From Ignavibacteria bacterium (lineage in GTDB: Bacteria > Bacteroidota > Ignavibacteria > Ignavibacteriales > SURF-24), in contig JAAXKN010000012.1 in NCBI GenBank assembly GCA_025612375.1, forward strand, positions 49,901-113,900: a stretch of DNA of 64,000 bases, given 5' to 3'. Positions 16,579 through 25,018 of the stretch are shown here, one piece after another. How positions within the stretch are numbered: position 1 is the stretch's first letter; every line of letters starts with the position of its first letter. Made by a program: the position numbers and the translations under genes. Under the pieces are notes generated by a model that did not search any database, was not told the origin of the DNA, and worked only from the letters and a program-made list of their open reading frames with translations.

Positions 16579-16618
16579 AAAGGAGAAGCCATAAGAAATT
16601 ATGCTTCTCCTTTTTTTT
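16579..16618 (+). terminator. Terminator of the inositol phosphate synthase gene
   Basis: An 11-bp stem (AAAGGAGAAGC at 16579-16589 with GCTTCTCCTTT at 16603-16613) is followed by a run of eight T. It separates the synthase gene from the promoter of the next cluster. Confidence 0.85.
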
Positions 16619-16711
16619 GGACAATCCAGCCTGTACAATTGCAAGCAGCCCGGCACCCTTCGAAATTAATCTGAATTCAAAGGATTGTAAGTAGGTTCTG
16701 AAATATTAACC

Positions 16712-16740
16712 TTGACTAAGTAGAACTAACTTCATACAAT
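16712..16740 (+). promoter_or_regulatory. Probable promoter of the 21-kb glycan-type cluster
   Basis: TTGACT (16712-16717) and TACAAT (16735-16740) are separated by exactly 17 bp, close to the ideal sigma70 arrangement. Transcription would start near 16747, leaving a leader of about 230 bases before the first gene at 16981. The 420-bp gap 16560-16980 has no gene; it holds the terminator above, this promoter and the structured leader below. Confidence 0.55.
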
Positions 16741-16802
16741 GTTAAGAGACACTAAGTTTTATTTAATAAAGAACATTGTTAAAATGTTAGCTTTTCAAAG
16801 AT

Positions 16803-16933
16803 AAATTGTCAAAATGCCGCCTGCCCGGTTTTCACTTTTGCGGCTTTTTGACAATTTTTTCTTTACGCGTGAGTTCTTACTGAAATCTAAATCTTCTCCT
16901 GTGACAATAGATTGTGATGAATAGGCATTGTCA
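16803..16933 (+). promoter_or_regulatory. Structured leader: terminator-like hairpin and repeated ATTGTCA/TGACAAT arms
   Basis: AAATTGTCAAAA-T-GCCGC (16803-16820) pairs with GCGGC-T-TTTTGACAATTT (16840-16857), an 18-bp stem with one mismatch and a 19-base loop, and the stem runs into a T-tract. Downstream, TGACAAT (16902-16908) and ATTGTCA (16927-16933) form a second inverted repeat of the same heptamer. Because all four arms are mutually complementary, alternative folds are possible: a terminator (first pair) or an antiterminator (cross pairs). Alternatively the heptamers could be a protein operator. It matches no riboswitch I recognise. Confidence 0.5.
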
Positions 16934-16980
16934 GTTTTGATTGGGGCCCAAGAGACTTTACGTTAAGAAAAAGGGATGAT

Positions 16981-18123
16981 ATGAGTAAAAACATACTGGT
17001 CACAGGCGGAGCAGGCTTCATCGGATCGCACCTCTGCGATGAACTCCTCCGCAACGGATATAATGTTCGCGTTTTAGATAATCTTTCTCCTCAGGTCCAC
17101 AGCTCACCCGGCAAACACTCAAACGGACATAAACCATCTCCTCCGGACTACCTTAACAAAGAGGCTGAATTTATTTATGGGGACGTCCGTAATAGAGATA
17201 TCCTGGTAAAGGCACTAAAGAAAATTGACGCCGTATTCCACCTTGCCGCCAGCGTAGGCGTCGGGCAAAGCATGTATGAAATCGAAAGCTATACAAGCGT
17301 CAACAACCTCGGCACAGCCGTACTCCTGGAAATGCTTATTAAAAACCCCGTGGAAAAACTTATCGTGGCCTCCAGCATGAGCATCTACGGCGAGGGGCTT
17401 TATAAAACCTCCGACGGAAAGCTGAAGATAAGCGCACAGCGCTCCTTGGAACAGCTTAAAAAGGGAGTCTGGGAGCTCTACGACTCGAAAGGAAATTTCC
17501 TCAGGCCCGTTCCAACGCCTGAAAGCAAAACTCCATCGCTGTCTTCCGTTTATGCCCTCTCCAAATACGACCAGGAACGCCTCTGCCTTATGATCGGGCG
17601 CGCATACAATATTCCAACCGCGGCACTCAGGTTCTTTAATGTTTTCGGGACCAGACAGGCTCTTTCCAATCCCTATACCGGGGTACTTGCCATCTTCGGC
17701 TCCAGATACCTGAACAATAATCCTCCAGTCATCTTTGAGGATGGGAACCAGATGCGCGACTTTGTGAGCGTCTACGACGTCGCTCAGGCATGCCGCCTTG
17801 CTCTTGAAGTACAAAAATCTCCAGACCGCGTATTTAATATAGGCAGCGGACACCCGTATAAGATCCGTAAAGTAGCCGAAAAGATGGCTCAGGTGCTGGG
17901 AAAAGAGGGACTGGACCCCGTTATCCGCGGCAAGTACCGCGTTGGCGATATAAGACATTGCTTTGCAGATATCTCGCTTGCTAAATCTGTTCTTGGCTAT
18001 AAGCCCCGGGTCTCTCTGGAACAGGGGCTCATTGAACTCTCTGAATGGCTTTCAGGCCAGATTGCAAAAGACCATGTCGATTCGGCAAATTCCGAGCTTG
18101 AGAAAAGAGGACTTACAATATGA
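16981..18123 (+). CDS. NAD-dependent sugar-nucleotide epimerase (dTDP-rhamnose 4-epimerase-like)
   Basis: An extended short-chain dehydrogenase with the NAD-binding motif VTGGAGFIGSH at residues 7-17 and the catalytic YALSK motif (Y-x-x-x-K) near residue 185. The combination FHLAASVGVGQSMYEIESY, SSMSIYGEGLY, RFFNVFGTRQALSNPYTGVLAIF and FEDGNQMRDFV is most like the dTDP-L-rhamnose 4-epimerase subgroup, so it likely inverts C4 of a nucleotide sugar in the cytoplasm. The exact substrate is uncertain. It is the first gene behind the cluster promoter and has a good RBS (AAGGGATG). It overlaps the next gene by ATGA. Confidence 0.85.
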   Translation: MSKNILVTGGAGFIGSHLCDELLRNGYNVRVLDNLSPQVHSSPGKHSNGHKPSPPDYLNKEAEFIYGDVRNRDILVKALKKIDAVFHLAASVGVGQSMYEIESYTSVNNLGTAVLLEMLIKNPVEKLIVASSMSIYGEGLYKTSDGKLKISAQRSLEQLKKGVWELYDSKGNFLRPVPTPESKTPSLSSVYALSKYDQERLCLMIGRAYNIPTAALRFFNVFGTRQALSNPYTGVLAIFGSRYLNNNPPVIFEDGNQMRDFVSVYDVAQACRLALEVQKSPDRVFNIGSGHPYKIRKVAEKMAQVLGKEGLDPVIRGKYRVGDIRHCFADISLAKSVLGYKPRVSLEQGLIELSEWLSGQIAKDHVDSANSELEKRGLTI

Positions 18124-20228
18124 AAAAGCTAAAGATAGATTACCTGCCTAAAAGAAAACACGCTTTAATAGGCATTGTGGAGTGGTTCAGAATAGGCGAA
18201 AAAGAAAGAGTGGAAAATATACTCTCAGACCTTAAGGCCCTGGGCATTCAGGAGATAAGAACCGGGTTTTCATGGGCCGAGTGGTATACAAAAGAAGGTG
18301 AGGAGTGGTATAAGTGGCTCATCCCCCGCCTTAAAGAAGAAGTGAACATACTCCCCTGCTTTACGTATACACCGCCCAATCTGGGTCTTGAACCCAAGGT
18401 CTCCTCCCCTCCCCGCAGCCCGAAGGATTATACGGAATTCCTTGAATCTGTCCTTAAGGTCTTCGACGGATTTTTTGAATGGGCTGAACTCTGGAATGAA
18501 CCGAATAACCTCTACGACTGGGACTGGAGGCTGGATCCCAGCTGGGAAGTTTTTACCGAAATGATCGGATCTGCCGCCCAGTTCCTTAAGAAAAAAGAGA
18601 TAAAAACCGTCCTTGGCGGAATGTCACCAATCGACCCTAACTGGATTGAACTCCTCTGCCAGAGAAACATCATGCAGCACTTTGATGCCGTAGGAATTCA
18701 CGGCTTTCCGGGTACATGGGAGTTCGACTGGAGCGAATGGCCCGATGCCATAAGCAAGGTGCGCGAGGTCTTAAGCCGCAACAAAATGAACCCTGAGATC
18801 TGGATTACTGCTGCCGGATACTCCACATGGCGCCACGATGAATTCCGCCAGCTCAGGAACTTTGCAAACTTTATGGAAGCCCCCGTCCAGCGCGCCTACT
18901 GGCACTCGGCACAGGATATACATCCCGACCTTCCCTTCCAGGAAGTCTTCCACGGCGATGAAAGGCATTATCACTTCGGACTTAAATATGCCGACGGAAG
19001 AGCTAAACTCCTCTACCGCGTCTGGGCTAAGGAAGGCTTAAACGGCGTGAAGCATATGGCACGCTTCGGGACCATTAAGGATACAAACCTGACTGAAAAG
19101 GCAGCGGAAAAAACTAAGCTCGCAGACGTAAAGAAACATAAATCCCCCGCAGTCCAGAGGCGCAAAAAAGATGACATCCGCCCCGTCCTTATTACAGGCG
19201 GAGCAGGCTTCATAGGTACTAATCTTGCACACAGGCTCCTTTCGGCAGGCACACCAGTAATTGTTTTCGATAACCTTTCCAGGCCGGGCGTCGAGGAAAA
19301 CCTTCAGTGGCTGATCGATACTCACGGCAACCTGCTTCAGGTCAGGGTTGCCGACGTGCGCGACCCCTATGCGGTACGCGACTCGGTCAGGCAGGCAAAA
19401 AGCGTATTCCATTTTGCGGCACAGGTTGCCGTAACAACAAGCCTCGAAAACCCGGTTAACGATTTTGAGGTAAATTTAAGAGGAACACTTAATGTCCTTG
19501 AAGCCTTAAGATCCTTGAGTAAACCGATACCTCTTCTTTTTACCTCAACCAATAAGGTCTACGGCGAACTAATAGATATAAAGATGCAGAAAGATACAAC
19601 TCGCTATGAACCGGCCAACCAGCTGATAAGGCTCCAGGGAATAAGCGAAAAGCGTCACCTCGATTTCCACAGCCCTTACGGATGCTCCAAAGGTTCGGCC
19701 GACCAGTACATAATTGATTATGCAAGAATTTATAACATACCGAACGTTGTCTTCCGCATGAGCTGCATCTACGGCACACACCAGTTCGGAACAGAAGACC
19801 AGGGCTGGGTAGCGTTCTTCCTCCTTAAGGCCTTAAGAGGCGAACAAATTACAATTTACGGCGACGGCCTTCAGGTAAGGGATATTCTTTTTGTTGACGA
19901 CCTGATCGACGCAATGCTGAAGGCACATGAACAGATAGATATGACCCGCGGTAATGCATATAATATTGGCGGCGGCCCTGATAATACCGTAAGCCTCGTT
20001 GAGCTTCTGGAAATAATTGAAGAGCTGCACGGCCAGAAACCTCAAATTAGTTTCAGCACCTGGCGCCAGGGCGACCAGCGGTACTATGTCTCCAATACGG
20101 AATCTTTCCACACCGTTACCGGCTGGAACCCGCAGATCTCGACCCGCCAGGGAGTAGAAAAACTTTACAGCTGGCTCTTAAAGAACCGTAAGACCTCCTA
20201 TCACAGAATGAAAAAGGTGGCACAATGA
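18120..20228 (+). CDS. Fusion of a glycosidase-like TIM barrel and a CDP-tyvelose-epimerase-like domain
   Basis: Residues ~1-320 form a GH-A-clan-like barrel (IRTGFSWAEWY, CFTYTPP, ELWNEPNN with the acid/base position at Glu127, VGIHGFPGTW). The position where such enzymes have the nucleophile Glu reads Ala231 (WITAAGYSTW; the homologue at 28124 has WVTEVG), so hydrolysis is unlikely. Residues ~355-700 are an extended SDR epimerase: VLITGGAGFIGTN, FHFAAQVAVTTSLENP, STNKVYGEL, SPYGCSKGSADQY (catalytic Y-x-x-x-K) and MSCIYGTHQFGTEDQGW, most like CDP-paratose/tyvelose 2-epimerase. The barrel may bind a glycan or nucleotide sugar and hand it to the epimerase. It overlaps both neighbours by 4 bp. 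No stop or shift separates the domains. Confidence 0.88.
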   Translation: MKKLKIDYLPKRKHALIGIVEWFRIGEKERVENILSDLKALGIQEIRTGFSWAEWYTKEGEEWYKWLIPRLKEEVNILPCFTYTPPNLGLEPKVSSPPRSPKDYTEFLESVLKVFDGFFEWAELWNEPNNLYDWDWRLDPSWEVFTEMIGSAAQFLKKKEIKTVLGGMSPIDPNWIELLCQRNIMQHFDAVGIHGFPGTWEFDWSEWPDAISKVREVLSRNKMNPEIWITAAGYSTWRHDEFRQLRNFANFMEAPVQRAYWHSAQDIHPDLPFQEVFHGDERHYHFGLKYADGRAKLLYRVWAKEGLNGVKHMARFGTIKDTNLTEKAAEKTKLADVKKHKSPAVQRRKKDDIRPVLITGGAGFIGTNLAHRLLSAGTPVIVFDNLSRPGVEENLQWLIDTHGNLLQVRVADVRDPYAVRDSVRQAKSVFHFAAQVAVTTSLENPVNDFEVNLRGTLNVLEALRSLSKPIPLLFTSTNKVYGELIDIKMQKDTTRYEPANQLIRLQGISEKRHLDFHSPYGCSKGSADQYIIDYARIYNIPNVVFRMSCIYGTHQFGTEDQGWVAFFLLKALRGEQITIYGDGLQVRDILFVDDLIDAMLKAHEQIDMTRGNAYNIGGGPDNTVSLVELLEIIEELHGQKPQISFSTWRQGDQRYYVSNTESFHTVTGWNPQISTRQGVEKLYSWLLKNRKTSYHRMKKVAQ

Positions 20229-21322
20229 ATAACGACAATTTAATCGATGATGAAAAATTAAAAACCGGCACCCCCGCCGAATCTCCCGTAGGGGCGAGCG
20301 GCGGCTCACCCATGGAAAAAATAAAAACCGAATCGGAAAAAGCAGATAGCCTCTGGACCGACATTATGCGCAGCGCCATATTTTCCGGCCCGGGAATTAT
20401 TTCTATCAGATACGTCGCAAAACCCGACCCCGCACCAAACGAGGTGCTCATCCATTTGTCCGGCTGCGGCCTCTGCTCAAGTAACATCCCGGTCTATGAG
20501 GGCAGGTCATGGTTTAATTACCCCTTTGAACCCGGATCTCCCGGACACGAGGGCTGGGGCGTTGTTGACGCCGTCGGAAGCGACGTTAAAGATTTCAAGG
20601 CAGGCGACCACGTTGCCGCACTCTCATACCACGCCTACGCCGAGTACGACACTGCCCCGGTGGACAGCGTTGTAAAACTTCCTGAAGAGTTTAAAGACAA
20701 ACCCTTCCCAGGCGAACCCCTTGGGTGCGCTATGAATATACTCAAGAGGAGCGATATTCAGGAAGGACAAACGGTCGCAGTTATCGGCATCGGGTTCTTA
20801 GGCGCCCTTTTAAGCAGCCTCATCTCCAGCGCGGGAGCAAGAGTTATCGCCATTTCAAGACGCCCCTTCTCTCTCGATATTGCCAAACAGTACGGCGCCT
20901 CAGAGACGATAATTATGGATGACCACTGGAGAATAATTGAAGAAGTAAAATCTCTTACAAACGGCGAGTTCTGCGACCGCGTAATTGAAGCTACCGGCCA
21001 CCAGTGGCCGCTCGACCTGGCAGGCGAACTCACCAGGGTAAGAGGTAAACTTATTATTGCCGGATATCACCAGGACGGACCCAGGCAGGTCAACATGCAG
21101 CTCTGGAACTGGAGAGGCCTCGACGTAATAAATGCCCACGAGCGCGAGCAGAAGGTCTACATAGACGGAATCCGCGCGGCTGTCGATGCCGTACTGAAAG
21201 GGGACATGGATCCCTTCCCTCTTATTACTCATTCTTTCGGACTCGACCAGATAACAGAGGCTTTTGACTTAACAGGTAAAAGACCCGACGGATTCCTAAA
21301 GGCAATTATTAAATACCAATAG
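20225..21322 (+). CDS. Zinc-dependent medium-chain dehydrogenase
   Basis: An MDR-superfamily oxidoreductase with catalytic zinc ligands visible as GCGLCSSN (Cys84) and PGHEGWG (His108-Glu109). The structural-zinc Cys loop of classical alcohol dehydrogenases is absent. The Rossmann motif VIGIGFLGALLSSLI lies near residue 188. It likely oxidises or reduces a hydroxyl/keto group on a sugar or cyclitol in this pathway. The start at 20225 (ATGA overlap and AAGGTGG RBS) adds a ~48-residue Ser/Gly/Glu-rich extension not usual for the family. Residues 21-29 of it (PVGASGGSP) are encoded by a REP-like palindrome. A shorter form could start at 20312 or 20366. Confidence 0.85.
   Translation: MNNDNLIDDEKLKTGTPAESPVGASGGSPMEKIKTESEKADSLWTDIMRSAIFSGPGIISIRYVAKPDPAPNEVLIHLSGCGLCSSNIPVYEGRSWFNYPFEPGSPGHEGWGVVDAVGSDVKDFKAGDHVAALSYHAYAEYDTAPVDSVVKLPEEFKDKPFPGEPLGCAMNILKRSDIQEGQTVAVIGIGFLGALLSSLISSAGARVIAISRRPFSLDIAKQYGASETIIMDDHWRIIEEVKSLTNGEFCDRVIEATGHQWPLDLAGELTRVRGKLIIAGYHQDGPRQVNMQLWNWRGLDVINAHEREQKVYIDGIRAAVDAVLKGDMDPFPLITHSFGLDQITEAFDLTGKRPDGFLKAIIKYQ
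20288..20311. repeat. REP-like palindrome inside a coding sequence
   Basis: The first 16 bases (GTAGGGGCGAGCGGCG) are identical to the element at 10939-10961; the second arm carries one inserted and one changed base (GCTCACCC). It is read in frame at the start of the dehydrogenase gene. Confidence 0.55.
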
Positions 21323-21333
21323 CGGTAAAAAAT

Positions 21334-22374
21334 ATGAATAACGATTTACTCCAGAAAACCGTTTCAGCTCCTGCGGCTCTCAGGCTGCGCCTGGGTTTCT
21401 TAGGCGTGGGCTGGATCGGGCGCAACAGAATGGAAGCAATGGTCAATAGCTCAAAGGCTGAGGCAAGATACATTGTTGATCCCGTAAATGAACTTGCTCT
21501 TACGGCAAAAAAGCTTGCCCCTAAGGCCCGGGTTCTTAGAAACCTCAAGGAACTCTTGGACAAAACGGACGTCGGGGGAATTGTAATTGCTACGCCAAGC
21601 GCTCTGCACGCCGAAGAGACAATTATGGCGCTTCAGGCCGGAAAAGCCGTCTTCTGCCAGAAACCTTTGGGGCGCAATAAAAAGGAAGTAATGCGCGTAA
21701 TTGAAGCGGCCCGGAAGGCTGACCGCCTCCTTGGAGTCGACCTTTCCTACAGGTTCTTAAACGGCATTAAGAAGATGAAGGAAATTGTAAGCTCTAACGG
21801 CATAGGCCACGTCTATGCCGCGGACCTCGTGTTCCATAACGCATACGGCCCCGATAAGGAGTGGTTCTATAACCCTCAGCTCTCAGGAGGCGGATGCGTC
21901 ATGGACCTCGGGATTCACCTGATCGACCTTGCTCTCTGGATGCTGGACTATCCACAGGTGGAGCATATTACAAGCCGCCTTTTTGCCAAAGGACGCGCAT
22001 TTAAGGATACCGATAACTGCGTTGAGGATTATGCCACGGCAAGAATCGACCTCGAAAGTGACACGACACTAAACCTCTCCTGCTCCTGGAGGCAGTCGGC
22101 AGGGCGCGACGCCGTAATTGAAGCTTCTTTTTACGGCACCGAAGGGGGCCTTTCACTTAAAAACCTGAACGGTACATTCTACGACTTTAAGTCTGAACGC
22201 TACCGCTGGACGGCACACGAAACACTCTCCGAACCCCCAGAGGACTGGGGGCCTAAGGCCGCCTTGAACTGGATCGAAAAAATGTCACAAAGCACAAAGT
22301 ATGACTCTGAAATTGAACAAATAATAAAAGTCTCTGAAGTAATAGACAGGATTTATGGAAGAAACAATATGTGA
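21334..22374 (+). CDS. Gfo/Idh/MocA-family oxidoreductase
   Basis: An NAD(P)-binding Rossmann motif LGFLGVGWIGRNR near residue 14 and the family Lys motif CQKPLGRNKKE near residue 110 (the usual EKP, here QKP) define the family. The C-terminal domain carries GGCVMDLGIHLIDLALWML, with the conserved DxGxH active-site histidine. Members oxidise or reduce sugars and cyclitols, including inositols and nucleotide sugars. It lies 11 bp after the zinc dehydrogenase, so the two probably act in consecutive redox steps. The ribosome-binding site is weak, suggesting coupling to the gene before it. Confidence 0.87.
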   Translation: MNNDLLQKTVSAPAALRLRLGFLGVGWIGRNRMEAMVNSSKAEARYIVDPVNELALTAKKLAPKARVLRNLKELLDKTDVGGIVIATPSALHAEETIMALQAGKAVFCQKPLGRNKKEVMRVIEAARKADRLLGVDLSYRFLNGIKKMKEIVSSNGIGHVYAADLVFHNAYGPDKEWFYNPQLSGGGCVMDLGIHLIDLALWMLDYPQVEHITSRLFAKGRAFKDTDNCVEDYATARIDLESDTTLNLSCSWRQSAGRDAVIEASFYGTEGGLSLKNLNGTFYDFKSERYRWTAHETLSEPPEDWGPKAALNWIEKMSQSTKYDSEIEQIIKVSEVIDRIYGRNNM

Positions 22375-22382
22375 GGTATGTA

Positions 22383-22691
22383 ATGTCCGAATCACAGATA
22401 ATAACTGATCATAATAAAATTAGAAAATGGGTCGAAGAACGCGGGGGAAAACCGGCATCTGTAAAAGGCACAGAAACTAAAGGCGAAGAGGCAGGGCTCC
22501 TCAGGATCGACTTCCCCGGATACTCCGGAGAAGGCAAGCTTGAAGAAATTCCGTGGGAGGAATTCTTTGAAAAGTTCGAAGAATCCAAACTTGCTTTCCT
22601 CTACCAGGATAAAACCCATGACGGGAAACAAAGCCGCTTCAATAAGTTCATCAGCCGCGAGGGTGAGGAAGCCCGGGGAGCAAGGAAATAA
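22383..22691 (+). CDS. Small conserved hypothetical protein
   Basis: About 102 residues from the ATG at 22383, which has GTGAGG 6 bases upstream. The GTG at 22371 in the same frame is less likely because it coincides with that RBS. Motifs such as DHNKIRKWVEERGGKPASVKG, LLRIDFPGYSGEG and WEEFFEKFEESKLAFLYQ are typical of a widespread small family of unknown function that I recall often being mislabelled as a glucan-branching enzyme; it is far too short for that. It is cytoplasmic and highly charged. Role in this pathway unknown. Confidence 0.75.
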   Translation: MSESQIITDHNKIRKWVEERGGKPASVKGTETKGEEAGLLRIDFPGYSGEGKLEEIPWEEFFEKFEESKLAFLYQDKTHDGKQSRFNKFISREGEEARGARK

Positions 22692-22696
22692 AAGGA

Positions 22697-23830
22697 ATGA
22701 CAGTGCCCCTGAATAGTTCAAAAACTAATTCCCGCGTCCATAGTGTGCTTATGACTGCCGATACCATAGGCGGAGTGTGGACCTATGCGCTCGAACTTTC
22801 AGAAGCACTGAAGGATTACGGAATTGAGGTGTACCTGGCCACCATGGGAAGCCCCCTTACACCCAAACAGAAAGAGGCTTTAAGCAGAATTGAAAACATT
22901 AAGCTCATCGAAGGCTCTTATAAACTGGAATGGATGGAAGACCCGTGGCAGGATGTTGAGGAAGCGGGAAAGTGGCTCCTGGAGCTGGAAAGTGCCCTTC
23001 AGCCGGACATAATTCACCTTAACGGCTACTCACACGGCAGCCTCCCCTTTAAGGCGCCAAAACTTGTAGTCGGGCACTCATGCGTCTATTCATGGTACTA
23101 TGCCGTTAAATACCACACCCCGCATGAGGCTTGGTATGAATATAAAAAGAAAGTTACCGCAGGACTTAAAGGTGCTGACCTGGTGACTGCTCCGACAAAC
23201 GCAATGCTCTCACTCCTATACTTCTATTACGGAAAGTTCAATTCGGCAGGCGCGGTCTATAATGCCAGGCAGGCAAATGATTTTCTTCCCGGAATGAAAG
23301 AAAATATTGTTCTTTCTGCCGGGAGGCTCTGGGACGAAGCTAAGAATGTTTCCATGCTGGCCTATATCTCCCAAAGGCTTAAATGGCCTGTATATATGGC
23401 AGGAGAAAGGGAAGATCCTGAAGGGCGCTTTATACAGATGTTTGACCATGTGAACTGGCTTGGAAGGCTCTCATCGCGCGAGCTTGCTTCCTGGATGAAA
23501 AGGGCTTCCATATTTGCTCTTCCGGCGCGCTATGAACCTTTCGGGCTTTCACCGCTGGAGGCGGCACTCTCGGGCTGCGCTCTCGTGCTGGGCGATATCC
23601 CCAGCCTCAGGGAAGTGTGGCAGGACACGGCCTGCTTTGTTAAGCCCGACGACTACGAGGCGCTTGAAAAGGCCATAAATAACCTGATTAAAAATGAGGA
23701 CTTAAGATTGAGTAACGCAAAAAGAGTACGCCGGCGCGCTTTGTATTTTACACCCGCAAGAATGGCCCAGGGCTATCTGGCATTATATGAGAACCTCCTG
23801 GCCAGTAAGAGACATAAAATATTTTCCTGA
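22697..23830 (+). CDS. GT4-type glycosyltransferase
   Basis: A GT-B fold glycosyltransferase. The N-terminal half begins MTADTIGGVWTYALELSEAL, the glycine-rich acceptor-side loop. The C-terminal donor-binding half has the EX7E motif in RYEPFGLSPLEAALSGCALV near residue 280. It should transfer a sugar from a nucleotide-sugar donor with retention of configuration. The donor cannot be read from the sequence. RBS AAAAGG precedes the ATG, and only 5 bp separate it from the preceding small gene. Confidence 0.87.
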   Translation: MTVPLNSSKTNSRVHSVLMTADTIGGVWTYALELSEALKDYGIEVYLATMGSPLTPKQKEALSRIENIKLIEGSYKLEWMEDPWQDVEEAGKWLLELESALQPDIIHLNGYSHGSLPFKAPKLVVGHSCVYSWYYAVKYHTPHEAWYEYKKKVTAGLKGADLVTAPTNAMLSLLYFYYGKFNSAGAVYNARQANDFLPGMKENIVLSAGRLWDEAKNVSMLAYISQRLKWPVYMAGEREDPEGRFIQMFDHVNWLGRLSSRELASWMKRASIFALPARYEPFGLSPLEAALSGCALVLGDIPSLREVWQDTACFVKPDDYEALEKAINNLIKNEDLRLSNAKRVRRRALYFTPARMAQGYLALYENLLASKRHKIFS

Positions 23831-23860
23831 TGGATGGATCTGAAATTATATGAGGACTTA

Positions 23861-25018
23861 ATGAAAATTGTTCTGTTTTATCATTCCCTGGTCTCCGACT
23901 GGAATCACGGCAATGCCCACTTCCTGAGAGGCATTGTGGCCGAACTCATACACAGGGGGCACGAGGTAAAGGTCTTTGAACCCAAAGGGGGCTGGAGCGT
24001 GGAGAACCTTAAATCACAGTACGGGGAAGAACCCCTGCGTGAGTTCGAAAGAATGTTTCCAGAAATGAAAAGTACAGAGTATTCTCCTGAAAGTCTGGAC
24101 CTTGAGCGCGAACTTGATGGGGCCTCCCTTGTAATTGTCCATGAATGGAATGAACCTGAAATTGTCCAAAAAATCGGGCAGCACAGAAAGCATAAAGCAG
24201 GATATAAACTTCTTTTTCACGACACTCACCACCGCTCACTTTCCGAGCCTGAAAAAATGGCTATCTTCGACCTCTCGGGCTATGACGGCGTTCTTGCATA
24301 TGGAGAGGTAATTAAAGACATCTATCTCAAAAAAGGATGGATTCAAAGGGCATGGACGTGGCATGAGGCTGCCGACGTCAGAGTATTCCACCCCATTGAG
24401 GGCATTGAGAATTCGGGCGACCTTATATGGATCGGGAACTGGGGCGACGAGGAAAGAACCCAGGAACTCTACGAGTACCTTATAAATCCCGTAAGGGAAT
24501 TAAATCTTAAAGCACGCGTCCACGGTGTGCGCTACCCTGAAAGTGCCGTTAGAAACCTCGGGGAAGCTGGAATTGAATACAAGGACTGGCTGCCTAACTA
24601 TATGGTGCCTCAGGCATTTGAACAGTTCAAAGTTACCGTTCACATCCCGAGGAGGCCTTACGTTGAGGTCTTAAAAGGCATTCCAACAATCCGCCCCTTT
24701 GAAGCCCTCTCTTGCGGAATCCCGCTTGTCTCATCCCCGTGGGAAGACTCTGAAGAACTTTTTACTGTGGGAGAGGATTTCCTCATGGCACAAAACGGGC
24801 AGGAGATGAAAAATTATATAAGTGATATTTTGAACGATAAAAGCCTCGCGGAGTCGCTTTCAAGGCACGGACGCCTTACGATATTAAAACGCCACACGTG
24901 CAGCCACCGCGTCGATGAACTTCTTAATATATTCAAACAGCTGACCGTTGAATCGGCTTTCAGGCAGGAAGATGACCCTGCTTCAATTCAGGCAAGTAAA
25001 AATGAGGGTTTGAAATGA
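23861..25018 (+). CDS. CgeB-like glycosyltransferase (paralogue 1)
   Basis: A GT-B-type protein with the CgeB/Glyco_trans_1_2 signature: an N-terminal SDWNHGNAHFLRGIVAELIHRGHEVKVFEP and a C-terminal TIRPFEALSCGIPLVSSPWEDSEELF followed by a helical tail ending in ILKRHTCSHRVDELL. The start at 23861 (MKIVLFYHSL) is chosen because it has a GAGG Shine-Dalgarno and matches the starts of the three paralogues; the ATG at 23834 adds nine unlike residues. It overlaps the next gene by 4 bp. This is the most divergent of the four CgeB-like proteins in the cluster. Sugar specificity unknown. Confidence 0.82.
   Translation: MKIVLFYHSLVSDWNHGNAHFLRGIVAELIHRGHEVKVFEPKGGWSVENLKSQYGEEPLREFERMFPEMKSTEYSPESLDLERELDGASLVIVHEWNEPEIVQKIGQHRKHKAGYKLLFHDTHHRSLSEPEKMAIFDLSGYDGVLAYGEVIKDIYLKKGWIQRAWTWHEAADVRVFHPIEGIENSGDLIWIGNWGDEERTQELYEYLINPVRELNLKARVHGVRYPESAVRNLGEAGIEYKDWLPNYMVPQAFEQFKVTVHIPRRPYVEVLKGIPTIRPFEALSCGIPLVSSPWEDSEELFTVGEDFLMAQNGQEMKNYISDILNDKSLAESLSRHGRLTILKRHTCSHRVDELLNIFKQLTVESAFRQEDDPASIQASKNEGLK

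Noticed and set aside
16023..16592. 189-residue minus-strand frame
   Set aside because: Antisense to myo-inositol-phosphate synthase; crosses its terminator region.
17215..17958. 247-residue minus-strand frame
   Set aside because: Fully antisense to the epimerase gene, with no RBS and no motif.
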